From: Nitrospinota bacterium
Lineage (GTDB): Bacteria > JAUXIQ01
Assembly (NCBI GenBank): GCA_030620925.1
Contig: JAUXIQ010000181.1
Coordinates: 1-5,095, forward strand
Reading direction: 5' to 3'
DNA: 5,095 nucleotides
The notes beneath the pieces are model-generated. The model made no database searches and had not been told where the DNA came from. It worked only from the letters and a program-made list of their open reading frames with translations. Both the position numbers and the translations under genes were made by a program. This document shows, one piece after another, positions 1 through 5,095 of the stretch. Position 1 is the stretch's first letter. Each line of letters begins with the position of its first letter.

Positions 1-16
1 GATAGTCTTCTGATGG

Positions 17-58
17 GAGGTCAGGGCCGTTTCACACGCAAACGGCCCGGCCTCTCTT
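17..58 (+). terminator. Terminator-like hairpin at the left edge
   Basis: Bases 24-32 (GGGCCGTTT) pair perfectly with 40-48 (AAACGGCCC) around a 7-base loop. An outer helix of 17-20 with 51-54 extends the stem across a mismatch and a bulged base. The stem is followed by TCTTAACTT, which is only moderately T-rich, so as an intrinsic terminator it is imperfect. A TGA at 11-13 could be the end of a gene lying to the left, which would make this that gene's terminator; that part is inference because only a few bases of such a gene would be visible. Confidence 0.55.
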
Positions 59-118
59 AACTTATCATAAGCAGGGGTGGCGGGTGTTTAGATTACATCA
101 ACTCCTGATCAAACTGCC

Positions 119-147
119 TTGAATGTCATAACCGTCTGGTGTAAAAT
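119..147 (+). promoter_or_regulatory. Sigma70-type promoter for the dehydratase-cofactor operon
   Basis: A -35 box TTGAAT (119-124, 4 of 6 consensus bases) and a -10 box TAAAAT (142-147, 5 of 6) are separated by exactly 17 bases. Transcription would begin near 153-155, leaving a leader of about 40 bases before the ATG at 195. The boxes lie downstream of the left-edge hairpin and upstream of five closely spaced + strand genes, where an operon promoter is expected. The -10 box overlaps the alternative TTG codon at 147, which argues against translation starting there. Assigned by eye to consensus only. Confidence 0.55.
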
Positions 148-180
148 TGGCTCTCACATCCATCATTTCGCAAGCCTCAA

Positions 181-186
181 AAGGAG
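181..186 (+). promoter_or_regulatory. Ribosome binding site that fixes the first gene's start
   Basis: AAGGAG lies 8 bases upstream of the ATG at 195. The reading frame is open back to a TTG at 147, but that codon overlaps the predicted -10 box and has no comparable site before it. The ATG at 195 is therefore the supported start. Confidence 0.75.
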
Positions 187-194
187 AGACGATC

Positions 195-755
195 ATGGCT
201 GCATTGGATCTGGATAGATACCTTAAAACCGAGAAGCAGAAGGCTTTTGAATACGACTTCTGCAAGGACGCCGAGAGTTATGAGGTCTGGGAAGAGATAG
301 TCATCGGCGAGGAATACGAATCGGCGCAGACTTTCGAGATCAAAAAAGAGGACATGCTTTCATATGCCGAGGGGGTGCTGGACCCAAACCCCCTCTTCAA
401 CGACGAAGCGCTCGCCGGAAAATCGGCCTTCGGCCACCTCGTTCCCCATCCCCTCTTCTGCGTGCTCATCGCTTTCTGGTGCATAGAGAAGGGTCGTGGC
501 TCCTGGATTCGCAGCCTGGGTGCCATGAACCCGGGACAGCGTATAGCGCTCTACGAGCCTTTCGAAGTGGGAGAGGTCATCAGCGTAAAACAGAAATCAT
601 ACGATAAATGGATAAAGCGCAATAAACATTACGTCACCTACCAGCTCGATTACTACAACCAGAAGGGCGCACGTAAAGCCACCTGGTGGCTGACGCTCAT
701 TATACCCCGCACCAGGAAAGAACTGCTCGAATACGCCGCCATGGGGCGTTCTTAA
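195..755 (+). CDS. MaoC/FAS1-type dehydratase subunit lacking the catalytic His
   Basis: This 186-residue protein resembles the N-terminal-type MaoC-like (FAS1-like dehydratase) hotdog proteins, such as the HadA-like partner of heteromeric 3-hydroxyacyl thioester dehydratases. The region around residues 33-48 (WEEIVIGEEY followed by AQTF) and the hotdog helix segment D63-P-N-P-L-F68 are visible. In catalytic hydratase-2 enzymes this segment reads D-x-N-P-x-H; here the His position is Phe68, so the subunit is probably not catalytic by itself and instead helps shape the acyl-binding tunnel. No signal peptide or membrane segment is seen, so it should be cytoplasmic. It ends in tandem stops (TAATAG, 753-758), and the next gene, a complete catalytic MaoC subunit, starts 14 bases later, which suggests a 1:1 complex. 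The substrate cannot be told; an acyl-CoA or acyl-ACP is expected from the family. Confidence 0.75.
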   Translation: MAALDLDRYLKTEKQKAFEYDFCKDAESYEVWEEIVIGEEYESAQTFEIKKEDMLSYAEGVLDPNPLFNDEALAGKSAFGHLVPHPLFCVLIAFWCIEKGRGSWIRSLGAMNPGQRIALYEPFEVGEVISVKQKSYDKWIKRNKHYVTYQLDYYNQKGARKATWWLTLIIPRTRKELLEYAAMGRS

Positions 756-769
756 TAGGAGAGAACAAA

Positions 770-1207
770 GTGACGGAGAAACTGACTTTCGACAGCGTCT
801 ATCTGGGATACGAACTGCCCGAGGTGGTGCGTACCGTGGACCAGGAGAGCTTCAACATCAACGCCGCCGCTTCCCTGGACTACAACCCCGTGCACGTCAA
901 TCCCGAATGGTGCCGGCGCTCAGGGGTCTTCGGCACCGGTGCCACGGTGGCCCACGGCATGATGACCATGTCCTTCATGGCCACCATGCTGTCCGACTGG
1001 GTTTACGCCGCTGGAGGCTGGATCGACGACATGGACACCAAGTTCGTGAAGCCGGTGATAGCGGGGAGCACGGTTACCTGCAGCGGAGTAGTCGTAGAGC
1101 TGCACCCCATCGGGAAGGGCAAAAACTTCGTGGTGGTGGACATGAATGCGGTGAACCAGGAAGGCGCCACCCTGGCAGTGGGCAAAGCCAGGGTAACCCT
1201 TCCCTGA
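770..1207 (+). CDS. MaoC-type (R)-specific hydratase/dehydratase, catalytic subunit
   Basis: This 145-residue single-hotdog protein carries the hydratase-2 signature D37-Y-N-P-V-H42, in which Asp and His are the catalytic pair in PhaJ- and HadB-type enzymes. It continues with A61-H-G-M and the C-terminal strand KFVKPVIAGST (91-101), both typical of MaoC/HadB proteins. The family adds or removes water across the 2,3 bond of (R)-3-hydroxyacyl thioesters. The start is GTG at 770, chosen because AGGAG (757-761) lies 8 bases upstream and the protein then begins just before the first expected strand; the open frame extends back to 686 but overlaps the preceding gene without support. The SD overlaps the second of the tandem stops of the upstream gene, so translation is probably coupled. 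Together with that gene it likely forms a HadA/HadB-like heteromer. Whether it serves fatty-acid synthesis, degradation or another acyl-CoA route is unknown. Confidence 0.85.
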   Translation: MTEKLTFDSVYLGYELPEVVRTVDQESFNINAAASLDYNPVHVNPEWCRRSGVFGTGATVAHGMMTMSFMATMLSDWVYAAGGWIDDMDTKFVKPVIAGSTVTCSGVVVELHPIGKGKNFVVVDMNAVNQEGATLAVGKARVTLP

Positions 1208-1236
1208 TGCGCCGCCCTTTTCCTGGGACATGAGAA

Positions 1237-2082
1237 ATGCCGAATATACTGCTCATCAAGGAGATTGTAAAGAAAGCCCTGGAGGAAGACCTGGCCGGTG
1301 GGGACGTAACTACCGAGGCGATGATACCGCCCGACCTTGGCGGCCAGGGCGTTATTAAAGCCAGGGAGGAGCTGTTCCTGGCGGGCCTGGAGGTGGCCCG
1401 AGAGGTTTTCGCCGCGCTGGACCCGGACATCTCTTTCCGGCCGGAGCACGAAGACGGGGACGAATTAAAGGAAGGTGAGGTGGTTGCCACCCTTTCGGGC
1501 CGGGCACGGACCCTGCTGACAGGGGAGCGGGTGGCTCTCAATTTCGTGCAGCGTCTCTCCGGAGTGGCCACGCTCACCAGGCGATTCGTGAACCTTGTCC
1601 AGGGCACCAAAGCGACAATCGTGGACACCCGCAAGACCACCCCCGGTCTGCGGGCACTGGAAAAGTATGCAGTGCGCGTGGGGGGCGGGCAAAATCACAG
1701 GCACGGCCTATACGATATGTATCTCATAAAAGACAATCACATCGCCACGGTGGGGAGCATCAAGGAAGCCGTGGGAAGGGCGCGGCGGGCGGCCTCGCTG
1801 GCGGCCAAGATAGAGGTGGAGACGAAAACTCTACAGGAGGTGAAAGAAGCCCTGGAGGCTGAAGCGGACGTTATCATGCTGGACAACATGTCCCTCCAGG
1901 AGATGGAAGAGGCGGTGGCTGTCGTTAAAGGCTGGGCGCTGGTGGAGGCTTCCGGTGGAATCAACCTGGAAAACGTCCGCTCCATCGCCGAAACGGGTGT
2001 AGACTTTATCTCCGTGGGAGGCCTGACTCACTCGGCAAGGGCCGTGGATTTGAGTATGGATATCACTCCCGTCGAAGATTGA
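1237..2082 (+). CDS. nadC: Quinolinate phosphoribosyltransferase (decarboxylating)
   Basis: NadC converts quinolinate and PRPP to nicotinate mononucleotide, CO2 and pyrophosphate, the step where the de novo NAD pathway joins the common pathway; it is cytoplasmic. The 281 residues match the usual family length. Visible signatures are the N-terminal ALEEDLAGGDVTTEA (14-28), DTRKTTPGLR (130-139), GGGQNHRHGLYD (149-160), LIKDNH (163-168), EVET (193-196), MLDN (214-217), SGGI (239-242) and SVGGLTHS (259-266), which line the substrate and PRPP sites of the type II phosphoribosyltransferase barrel. The gene follows the MaoC gene by 29 bases with only a weak SD (GGGA at 1225-1228), so translation may depend partly on ribosomes arriving from upstream. 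nadA and nadB are not in the window, so quinolinate synthesis must be encoded elsewhere or quinolinate be salvaged. Confidence 0.97.
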   Translation: MPNILLIKEIVKKALEEDLAGGDVTTEAMIPPDLGGQGVIKAREELFLAGLEVAREVFAALDPDISFRPEHEDGDELKEGEVVATLSGRARTLLTGERVALNFVQRLSGVATLTRRFVNLVQGTKATIVDTRKTTPGLRALEKYAVRVGGGQNHRHGLYDMYLIKDNHIATVGSIKEAVGRARRAASLAAKIEVETKTLQEVKEALEAEADVIMLDNMSLQEMEEAVAVVKGWALVEASGGINLENVRSIAETGVDFISVGGLTHSARAVDLSMDITPVED

Positions 2083-2155
2083 AACAGAGCTTCTACCCTG
2101 ACCGTGTATAACTGACTGCGACCACTGGTGGCGTTGACCATAAAGGAAATAAAGT

Positions 2156-2953
2156 ATGGCTGGTTCGGATTGGGACGAAAAAAAGATCAAGGAGGGCCTG
2201 AACACTGAAGTGGTGGGAACCAGGTTCGAGATTTTTCAGGAAATAGACTCCACCAATCATCATGCTATGGAGCTGGCTTCCGGCGGCGTTGAAGAGGGTA
2301 CCGTCGTCCTGGCGGAATGGCAGACAGAGGGCCGCGGCCGTCTGGGCAGGGAGTGGGTTTCCCCGTCCGGGGTGGGCATCTATGTCACCGTTATCCTTCA
2401 CCCCGAAGGCGGCATCGCTCAACTGCCCAAATATACGCTGCTGGCGGGAGTCGCCGTAGCGGAAGCAGTGAGGGAAGTGGCCGGTCTTCCTGCGGAGATA
2501 AAGTGGCCCAACGATGTGTTGATCGACGGTAAAAAGTTTTGCGGCATCCTGGAGGAATCTTTCGTCTCGGGGAGCAAGATCAAATACGTGATCATCGGCA
2601 TAGGGATTAACGTTAACACCGATCCCGCCGATCTGCCCGTCACACCGAGGGGCGCCCCCACCTCGCTCAAGGCCGAAAAGGGGGAGCACGTAGACCGTGT
2701 GGAGCTGCTCCGGTCGGTGCTGCAGAAGCTGGACACGGGTTACACGGAGATACGGACAGGCAATGGGGAAAACATCATACATAAATGGCGGGGGCTCTCG
2801 GCCACGCTGGGGCATAAGGTACGGGTGGAGCTATCAGGCGGCACGCTGGAGGGCCAGGCTGTTGACATCGACGATGACGGGGGCCTCCTCATTTCCGCAG
2901 AAGGCGGGATGCAAAAGGTGACGGCGGGTGATATAATCATTGTGAACAGTTAA
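2156..2953 (+). CDS. birA: Biotin-[acetyl-CoA-carboxylase] ligase, monofunctional
   Basis: BirA makes biotinyl-5'-AMP and transfers biotin to a lysine of carboxyl-carrier proteins, such as those of acetyl- or propionyl-CoA carboxylase. The 265-residue protein shows the core motifs in order: DSTN (31-34), the biotin loop GRGRLGR (59-65), KWPNDV (116-121) with the catalytic-site lysine K116, CGILEE (129-134) and GIGINVN (148-154). An SH3-like C-terminal domain follows at about 215-265. The first 20 residues are too short to hold the winged helix-turn-helix of bifunctional BirA repressors, so this is a class I ligase without DNA binding; biotin genes must be regulated in another way, if at all. 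The ATG at 2156 has AAAGGA (2142-2147) eight bases upstream. The 73-base gap after nadC is the longest in the operon, with a TATAAC at 2107-2112 but no convincing -35 box. Confidence 0.95.
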   Translation: MAGSDWDEKKIKEGLNTEVVGTRFEIFQEIDSTNHHAMELASGGVEEGTVVLAEWQTEGRGRLGREWVSPSGVGIYVTVILHPEGGIAQLPKYTLLAGVAVAEAVREVAGLPAEIKWPNDVLIDGKKFCGILEESFVSGSKIKYVIIGIGINVNTDPADLPVTPRGAPTSLKAEKGEHVDRVELLRSVLQKLDTGYTEIRTGNGENIIHKWRGLSATLGHKVRVELSGGTLEGQAVDIDDDGGLLISAEGGMQKVTAGDIIIVNS

Positions 2954-2970
2954 GCGAGGAGAAGGTGAAC

Positions 2971-2975
2971 GGAGG
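2971..2975 (+). promoter_or_regulatory. Ribosome binding site deciding the coaX start
   Basis: GGAGG lies 7 bases upstream of the ATG at 2983, the ideal arrangement. A competing GTG at 2965 in the same frame has AGGAG (2957-2961) only 3 bases away, which is too close for efficient use. The ATG is preferred, but both may be used, giving proteins that differ by six residues. Confidence 0.65.
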
Positions 2976-2982
2976 GGACCGA

Positions 2983-3786
2983 ATGAAAGCTAAAAGGGAG
3001 AGGAAAGAACACCTGCTGGTAATGGACGTGGGCAACACCCAGACCGTCCTGGGCCTCTACCGAAACGACGAGCTGGTAATAGACTGGCGGGTGGGTACCC
3101 ACCGGCACTATACCGCCGATGAATATACCATTATCCTCAAGGACCTCTTTCGCCTAACGCCCAAAGGCAAGATCGCCGGACTTGACGGCGTTGCCATATC
3201 CTGCGTGGTCCCGCCCCTGCTGCCGGTGATGGAAAAGCTTTTTCGCAAGTATTACGAAATAGAGCCCGTGTTGATAAACGCCGAGGTGGACAGCGGCGTC
3301 CCCCTGCTGGTGGACAACCCCTCGGAGGTGGGCGCAGACCGGATAGTAAACGCAGTGGCCGGCTTCAGCAAATACGGAGGCCCGCTGATCATCGTCGATT
3401 TCGGCACTGCCAACACCTTCGACGTAATATCCAAAAACGGGGAGTTCCTGGGCGGAGCCATCACACCGGGCATGTCCATTTCCCTGGAGGCGCTGTTCCA
3501 GCAGACGGCGATGCTGCCCAAGGTGGAGCTGGTGAGGCCGAAAAACGTTATCGGCAAGAACACCATCTCCAACATGCAGGCGGGCATCTATTACGGCTAC
3601 GTGGGAATGGTGGACGGGATAGTTAAGCGGATGAAGACGGAGATGCAGGAAGAAGCAACGGTGGTGGCCACCGGCGGGTTCTCCTCCCTGCTGGCCCCCG
3701 AATCGGAGACCATCGACCACGTGGACCCCTACCTCACTTTAGAGGGGCTGCGCATAATCTACCGGAGGCTCACGGGCCAATCGTAG
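2983..3786 (+). CDS. coaX: Type III pantothenate kinase
   Basis: CoaX phosphorylates pantothenate, the committed step of CoA synthesis; it belongs to the ASKHA fold and, unlike CoaA, is not feedback-inhibited by CoA. The 267 residues show the ATP-phosphate loop DVGNT (15-19), the SCVVPP segment (73-78), GADR (117-120), DFGTANT (139-145) with the family's catalytic-region Asp139, GGAITPG (157-163) and ATGGF (229-233). All key motifs are intact. The protein is slightly longer than usual because about ten basic, charged residues precede LLVMDVGN, where most family members begin; this extension may be real or may mark a non-standard downstream start. The gene lies 29 bases after birA and is the last of the operon. 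A further candidate GTG start lies at 2965. Grouping with birA and nadC fits joint supply of CoA, biotinylated enzymes and NAD. Confidence 0.96.
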   Translation: MKAKRERKEHLLVMDVGNTQTVLGLYRNDELVIDWRVGTHRHYTADEYTIILKDLFRLTPKGKIAGLDGVAISCVVPPLLPVMEKLFRKYYEIEPVLINAEVDSGVPLLVDNPSEVGADRIVNAVAGFSKYGGPLIIVDFGTANTFDVISKNGEFLGGAITPGMSISLEALFQQTAMLPKVELVRPKNVIGKNTISNMQAGIYYGYVGMVDGIVKRMKTEMQEEATVVATGGFSSLLAPESETIDHVDPYLTLEGLRIIYRRLTGQS

Positions 3787-3805
3787 GAGATTTTGAGGGG
3801 CGGAG

Positions 3806-3842
3806 CGTCAAACCTTCTGCCACAGGTTGTTGACGTTCATTT
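3806..3842 (+). terminator. Possible terminator of the cofactor operon, inside the hydrolase 3' end
   Basis: CGTCAAACCT (3806-3815) pairs with AGGT (3824-3827) and TTGACG (3830-3835) around an 8-base loop, with a two-base bulge (3828-3829): ten pairs in all. The + strand downstream is TTCATTT, a short interrupted T-rich tract, so the element would act on the coaX transcript. It begins 20 bases after the coaX stop and overlaps the stop codon and last codons of the convergent hydrolase gene. On the other strand the stem is not followed by T's. The bulge and weak T-tract keep confidence moderate. Confidence 0.4.
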
Positions 3843-4626
3843 CCCGCAACCAATCCTCCATCCCCTGCAGACCTTGCCCCATGGGGTATTCTTTTTTAAG
3901 ACCCAGACCTTTAGCCGCCTCTTCAAGAGTCAGCCCTTTACCCTTAGCCTCCCTCACCGCGCCCAACCAGTCGTGGATGACGGCGGCCTGTTCCTCAAGA
4001 TAACCTTTGTCGCACACCTCTCCGTGCCCGGGGACAATCACGTCCACATCAAGCTCCCCTATCCTCTTCAACGACTCCAGCCAAGCCTCCGGCTCGGCCT
4101 CGTGAAGGAAGGTCTGCACCCGATGGAAGACATTGTCCCCGGTGAAGACCACCCGCTCCCCGGGGATATAAACGCACACTTCCATGGGCGTATGCCCGGG
4201 GAGGTGCATGAGGTGAAACATCTGCTCGCCGACCCGCAGAGTCATGCCGCTCGAAAAAGTTATCTCCGGCGGGTGAGGCGCATATCCGTGCAGAAGCCAG
4301 AGGCTGTCCGGGTCGGCCTGGCTTATGCGTTCCCTGAGCTCCTGGAGAGTGGGGAAACCGTCGTCCATCCGTTCCCTCACCCCCTGTTGTGAGATTACTG
4401 AGGCCCCGGGGAAATAAAAGTTCCCCATGACGTGGTCCAGGTGAGGCTCAGTGTTGATGATGTATAAGGGTTCCCCGTGCTTCATGATTTCATGGCGCCA
4501 GCGAACTGCGTCCAGAGGTATCTGAGGTGTATCGATGAGCACGACACCTTGAGAGGTGGTGACGAAACCGTGATTGCAACCCCTGGTATAAGTCTCCACG
4601 TAAACATTTTCGCTTACCTGTTGCAT
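3808..4626 (-). CDS. Metallo-beta-lactamase-fold hydrolase with variant ExHxDH motif
   Basis: This 272-residue cytoplasmic-looking protein has the metallo-beta-lactamase fold layout: an early strand VVLIDTP (28-34), the metal motif E60-P-H62-L-D64-H65, a second-site GHTP (His145), TGDN (Asp164) and PGHGE (His201). Family members hydrolyse thioesters, phosphoesters, lactones and similar bonds with two metal ions. Here the first His of HxHxDH is Glu60, while the remaining usual ligands are present, so metal preference or chemistry may differ. The last 50 or so residues are helical and include a TLEEAAKGLGL segment, as in glyoxalase-II-like relatives. The start has a purine-rich GAGGGAG just upstream, at short spacing. 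The gene follows the small EthD-like gene by 39 bases on the same strand and converges on coaX with a 21-base gap. The substrate is unknown. Confidence 0.85.
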   Translation of the reverse strand: MQQVSENVYVETYTRGCNHGFVTTSQGVVLIDTPQIPLDAVRWRHEIMKHGEPLYIINTEPHLDHVMGNFYFPGASVISQQGVRERMDDGFPTLQELRERISQADPDSLWLLHGYAPHPPEITFSSGMTLRVGEQMFHLMHLPGHTPMEVCVYIPGERVVFTGDNVFHRVQTFLHEAEPEAWLESLKRIGELDVDVIVPGHGEVCDKGYLEEQAAVIHDWLGAVREAKGKGLTLEEAAKGLGLKKEYPMGQGLQGMEDWLREMNVNNLWQKV

Positions 4627-4665
4627 CTCTCCCTCGCTATTCCTGCATAAAGCAAGCCCGCGAAA

Positions 4666-4977
4666 CTACTTCTCTACGGGTATGTAAGTATAAACGGCCA
4701 TATTGCTGGCGTGAGGTTGATAATTATCCTGAAAGTCCTTGCCCGCTTTTGCGAACTCTTCGTCTTTCATGGCGTCCTTTATCACTTCGGCGTTCTCGAA
4801 TTCGTAGACGGCAAGATACTTAGGCGACCCCTTCAAAGTTTTATAGCGCTTGCCGCTCACGAACCCTTTCACGGCCAGAATCTCAGGGATGTGTTTATTG
4901 TTGTACCATTCGTTGAATTCGTCTTCTTTTTCCGCGGCCATATCCATCTGCACAATGAGTAACGGTCTCTCGCTCAT
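4666..4977 (-). CDS. Small EthD-like dimeric alpha/beta-barrel protein
   Basis: This complete 103-residue protein fits the ferredoxin-like dimeric alpha/beta-barrel superfamily, close to EthD-type proteins. The first strand LLIVQMDM (6-13) is followed by a helix carrying E20-F-N-E-W24-Y25 and H29-I-P31, then the VKGF turn (36-39) and a third strand YLAVYEFE (54-61). The W-Y-x-x-x-H-x-P pattern after the first strand is typical of these proteins, which act as small oxygenases, isomerases or binding proteins; the exact function cannot be read. No signal peptide or membrane segment is present. AAGGGGG (4984-4990) lies 6 bases upstream of the ATG, a good site. It is the first gene of a two-gene - strand unit with the metallo-beta-lactamase-fold hydrolase, suggesting they act on the same compound, possibly as a detoxification or side-product clearance pair; that is inference. 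Confidence 0.8.
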   Translation of the reverse strand: MSERPLLIVQMDMAAEKEDEFNEWYNNKHIPEILAVKGFVSGKRYKTLKGSPKYLAVYEFENAEVIKDAMKDEEFAKAGKDFQDNYQPHASNMAVYTYIPVEK

Positions 4978-5095
4978 CTCGTACCCCCTTCCCTTTCAGT
5001 TAGCTTTTTTTAAGTGGCATTAGACTGTATTAATCGACACCTCAATTGACGGTTCACATCCGCTTCACCCTGTACAGTCTAAAGCCGATTATGTA
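4978..5095 (-). promoter_or_regulatory. Leader and promoter region of the - strand unit
   Basis: This 118-base stretch holds no gene. Read on the - strand it begins with TACATAAT, whose CATAAT (5093-5088) matches five of six -10 consensus bases; the -35 box would lie outside the window. A start of transcription near 5080 would give a leader of about 100 bases. The leader contains the 10-base inverted repeat described separately, an A7 tract (5011-5005 on the - strand) and the SD of the small EthD-like gene. The alternative promoter TTGAGG (5045-5040) with TAATGC (5022-5017), 17 bases apart, has a poor -10. Confidence 0.35.
5020..5082. repeat. Perfect 10-base inverted repeat with foldable interior
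   Basis: TTAGACTGTA (5020-5029) is the exact reverse complement of TACAGTCTAA (5073-5082), with 43 bases between. The right arm also overlaps an 8-base palindrome, CTGTACAG (5070-5077). Inside, the - strand transcript can form a 6-pair hairpin, AAUUGA with UCGAUU around GGUG (one G-U pair), and a short GCGG/CCGU hairpin. Together these give a three-helix junction of about 63 bases. It could equally be a pair of operator half-sites. Confidence 0.6.

Noticed and set aside
61-71. CTTATCATAAG dyad upstream of the operon promoter as an operator
   Set aside because: Five-base arms with a one-base centre are short and AT-rich enough to arise by chance, and the site is about 50 bases upstream of the -35 box.
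686-769. Longer version of the second MaoC gene starting at 686
   Set aside because: The extension overlaps the end of the first gene in another frame, has no SD, and the GTG at 770 has a well-placed AGGAG.
1003-1640. Overlapping - strand open frames across the MaoC/nadC junction
   Set aside because: They run antisense to two well-supported genes, show low-complexity Arg/Ser/Pro-rich composition and have no start signal.
2079-2112. Internal promoter between nadC and birA (TTGAAA 2079-2084, TATAAC 2107-2112)
   Set aside because: The spacer is 22 bases, too long for sigma70, and no better -35 box lies 16-18 bases before TATAAC.
2119-2135. Hairpin CGACC/GGCG in the nadC-birA gap as a terminator
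   Set aside because: Only about four pairs with a bulge and no T-rich tail; too weak to support.
2093-2815. 240-codon open frame on the - strand opposite birA
   Set aside because: It lies almost wholly over birA, whose motifs are unmistakable, has no recognisable domain and no supported ribosome binding site; it is a shadow of codon bias in GC-rich DNA.
3154-3720. 188-codon open frame on the - strand within coaX
   Set aside because: Antisense shadow of coaX; composition is His/Gly/Val-rich with no domain seen.
3793-4392. 199-codon open frame on the + strand opposite the metallo-hydrolase
   Set aside because: The translation is rich in His, Pro and Leu with no recognised fold, and the opposite strand encodes a clear metallo-beta-lactamase-fold protein.
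5005-5011. T7 run as a + strand terminator tail
   Set aside because: No stem precedes it and no + strand gene ends nearby; on the - strand it is an A tract in the leader.

Overview
The window is compact bacterial chromosomal DNA, moderately GC-rich by eye, with seven protein genes, short gaps and Shine-Dalgarno (SD) sites of the usual AGGAG type. Nothing points to a phage, plasmid, transposon or CRISPR array. The taxon cannot be fixed from sequence alone. A nadC-birA-coaX run, a biotin ligase without the DNA-binding domain, a type III pantothenate kinase and paired MaoC-type dehydratases would fit an anaerobic or metabolically versatile lineage such as Clostridia, Desulfobacterota, Chloroflexota or a deep-branching Actinomycetota; this is inference.

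Region 1 (1-194) holds a terminator-like hairpin (17-58), probably closing a gene to the left, and a good sigma70-type promoter (119-147). Region 2 (195-3786, + strand) reads as one operon of five genes: a MaoC/FAS1-type dehydratase subunit without the catalytic histidine, a MaoC-type subunit with the full D-x-N-P-x-H catalytic motif, nadC (quinolinate phosphoribosyltransferase, NAD synthesis), birA (biotin-protein ligase) and coaX (type III pantothenate kinase, first step of CoA synthesis). The shared theme is acyl-CoA chemistry and its cofactors. The two hotdog-fold subunits probably form one HadA/HadB-like dehydratase; CoaX supports the CoA pool, BirA activates biotin carboxylases such as acyl-CoA carboxylases, and NadC supplies NAD.

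Region 3 (3808-4977, - strand) is a convergent two-gene unit: a small EthD-like dimeric alpha/beta-barrel protein followed by a metallo-beta-lactamase-fold hydrolase whose first metal-binding histidine is a glutamate. The two operons meet tail to tail 21 bases apart. A hairpin (3806-3835) that could end the + strand operon overlaps the stop codon of the hydrolase gene.

Region 4 (4978-5095) is the leader of the - strand unit. It contains a perfect 10-base inverted repeat enclosing smaller foldable segments, next to a possible -10 box at the window edge. It is either a regulator-binding dyad or a structured 5' leader. Most of the window is ordinary metabolism; the points most worth a second look are this leader, the altered metal site of the hydrolase and the asymmetric dehydratase pair.
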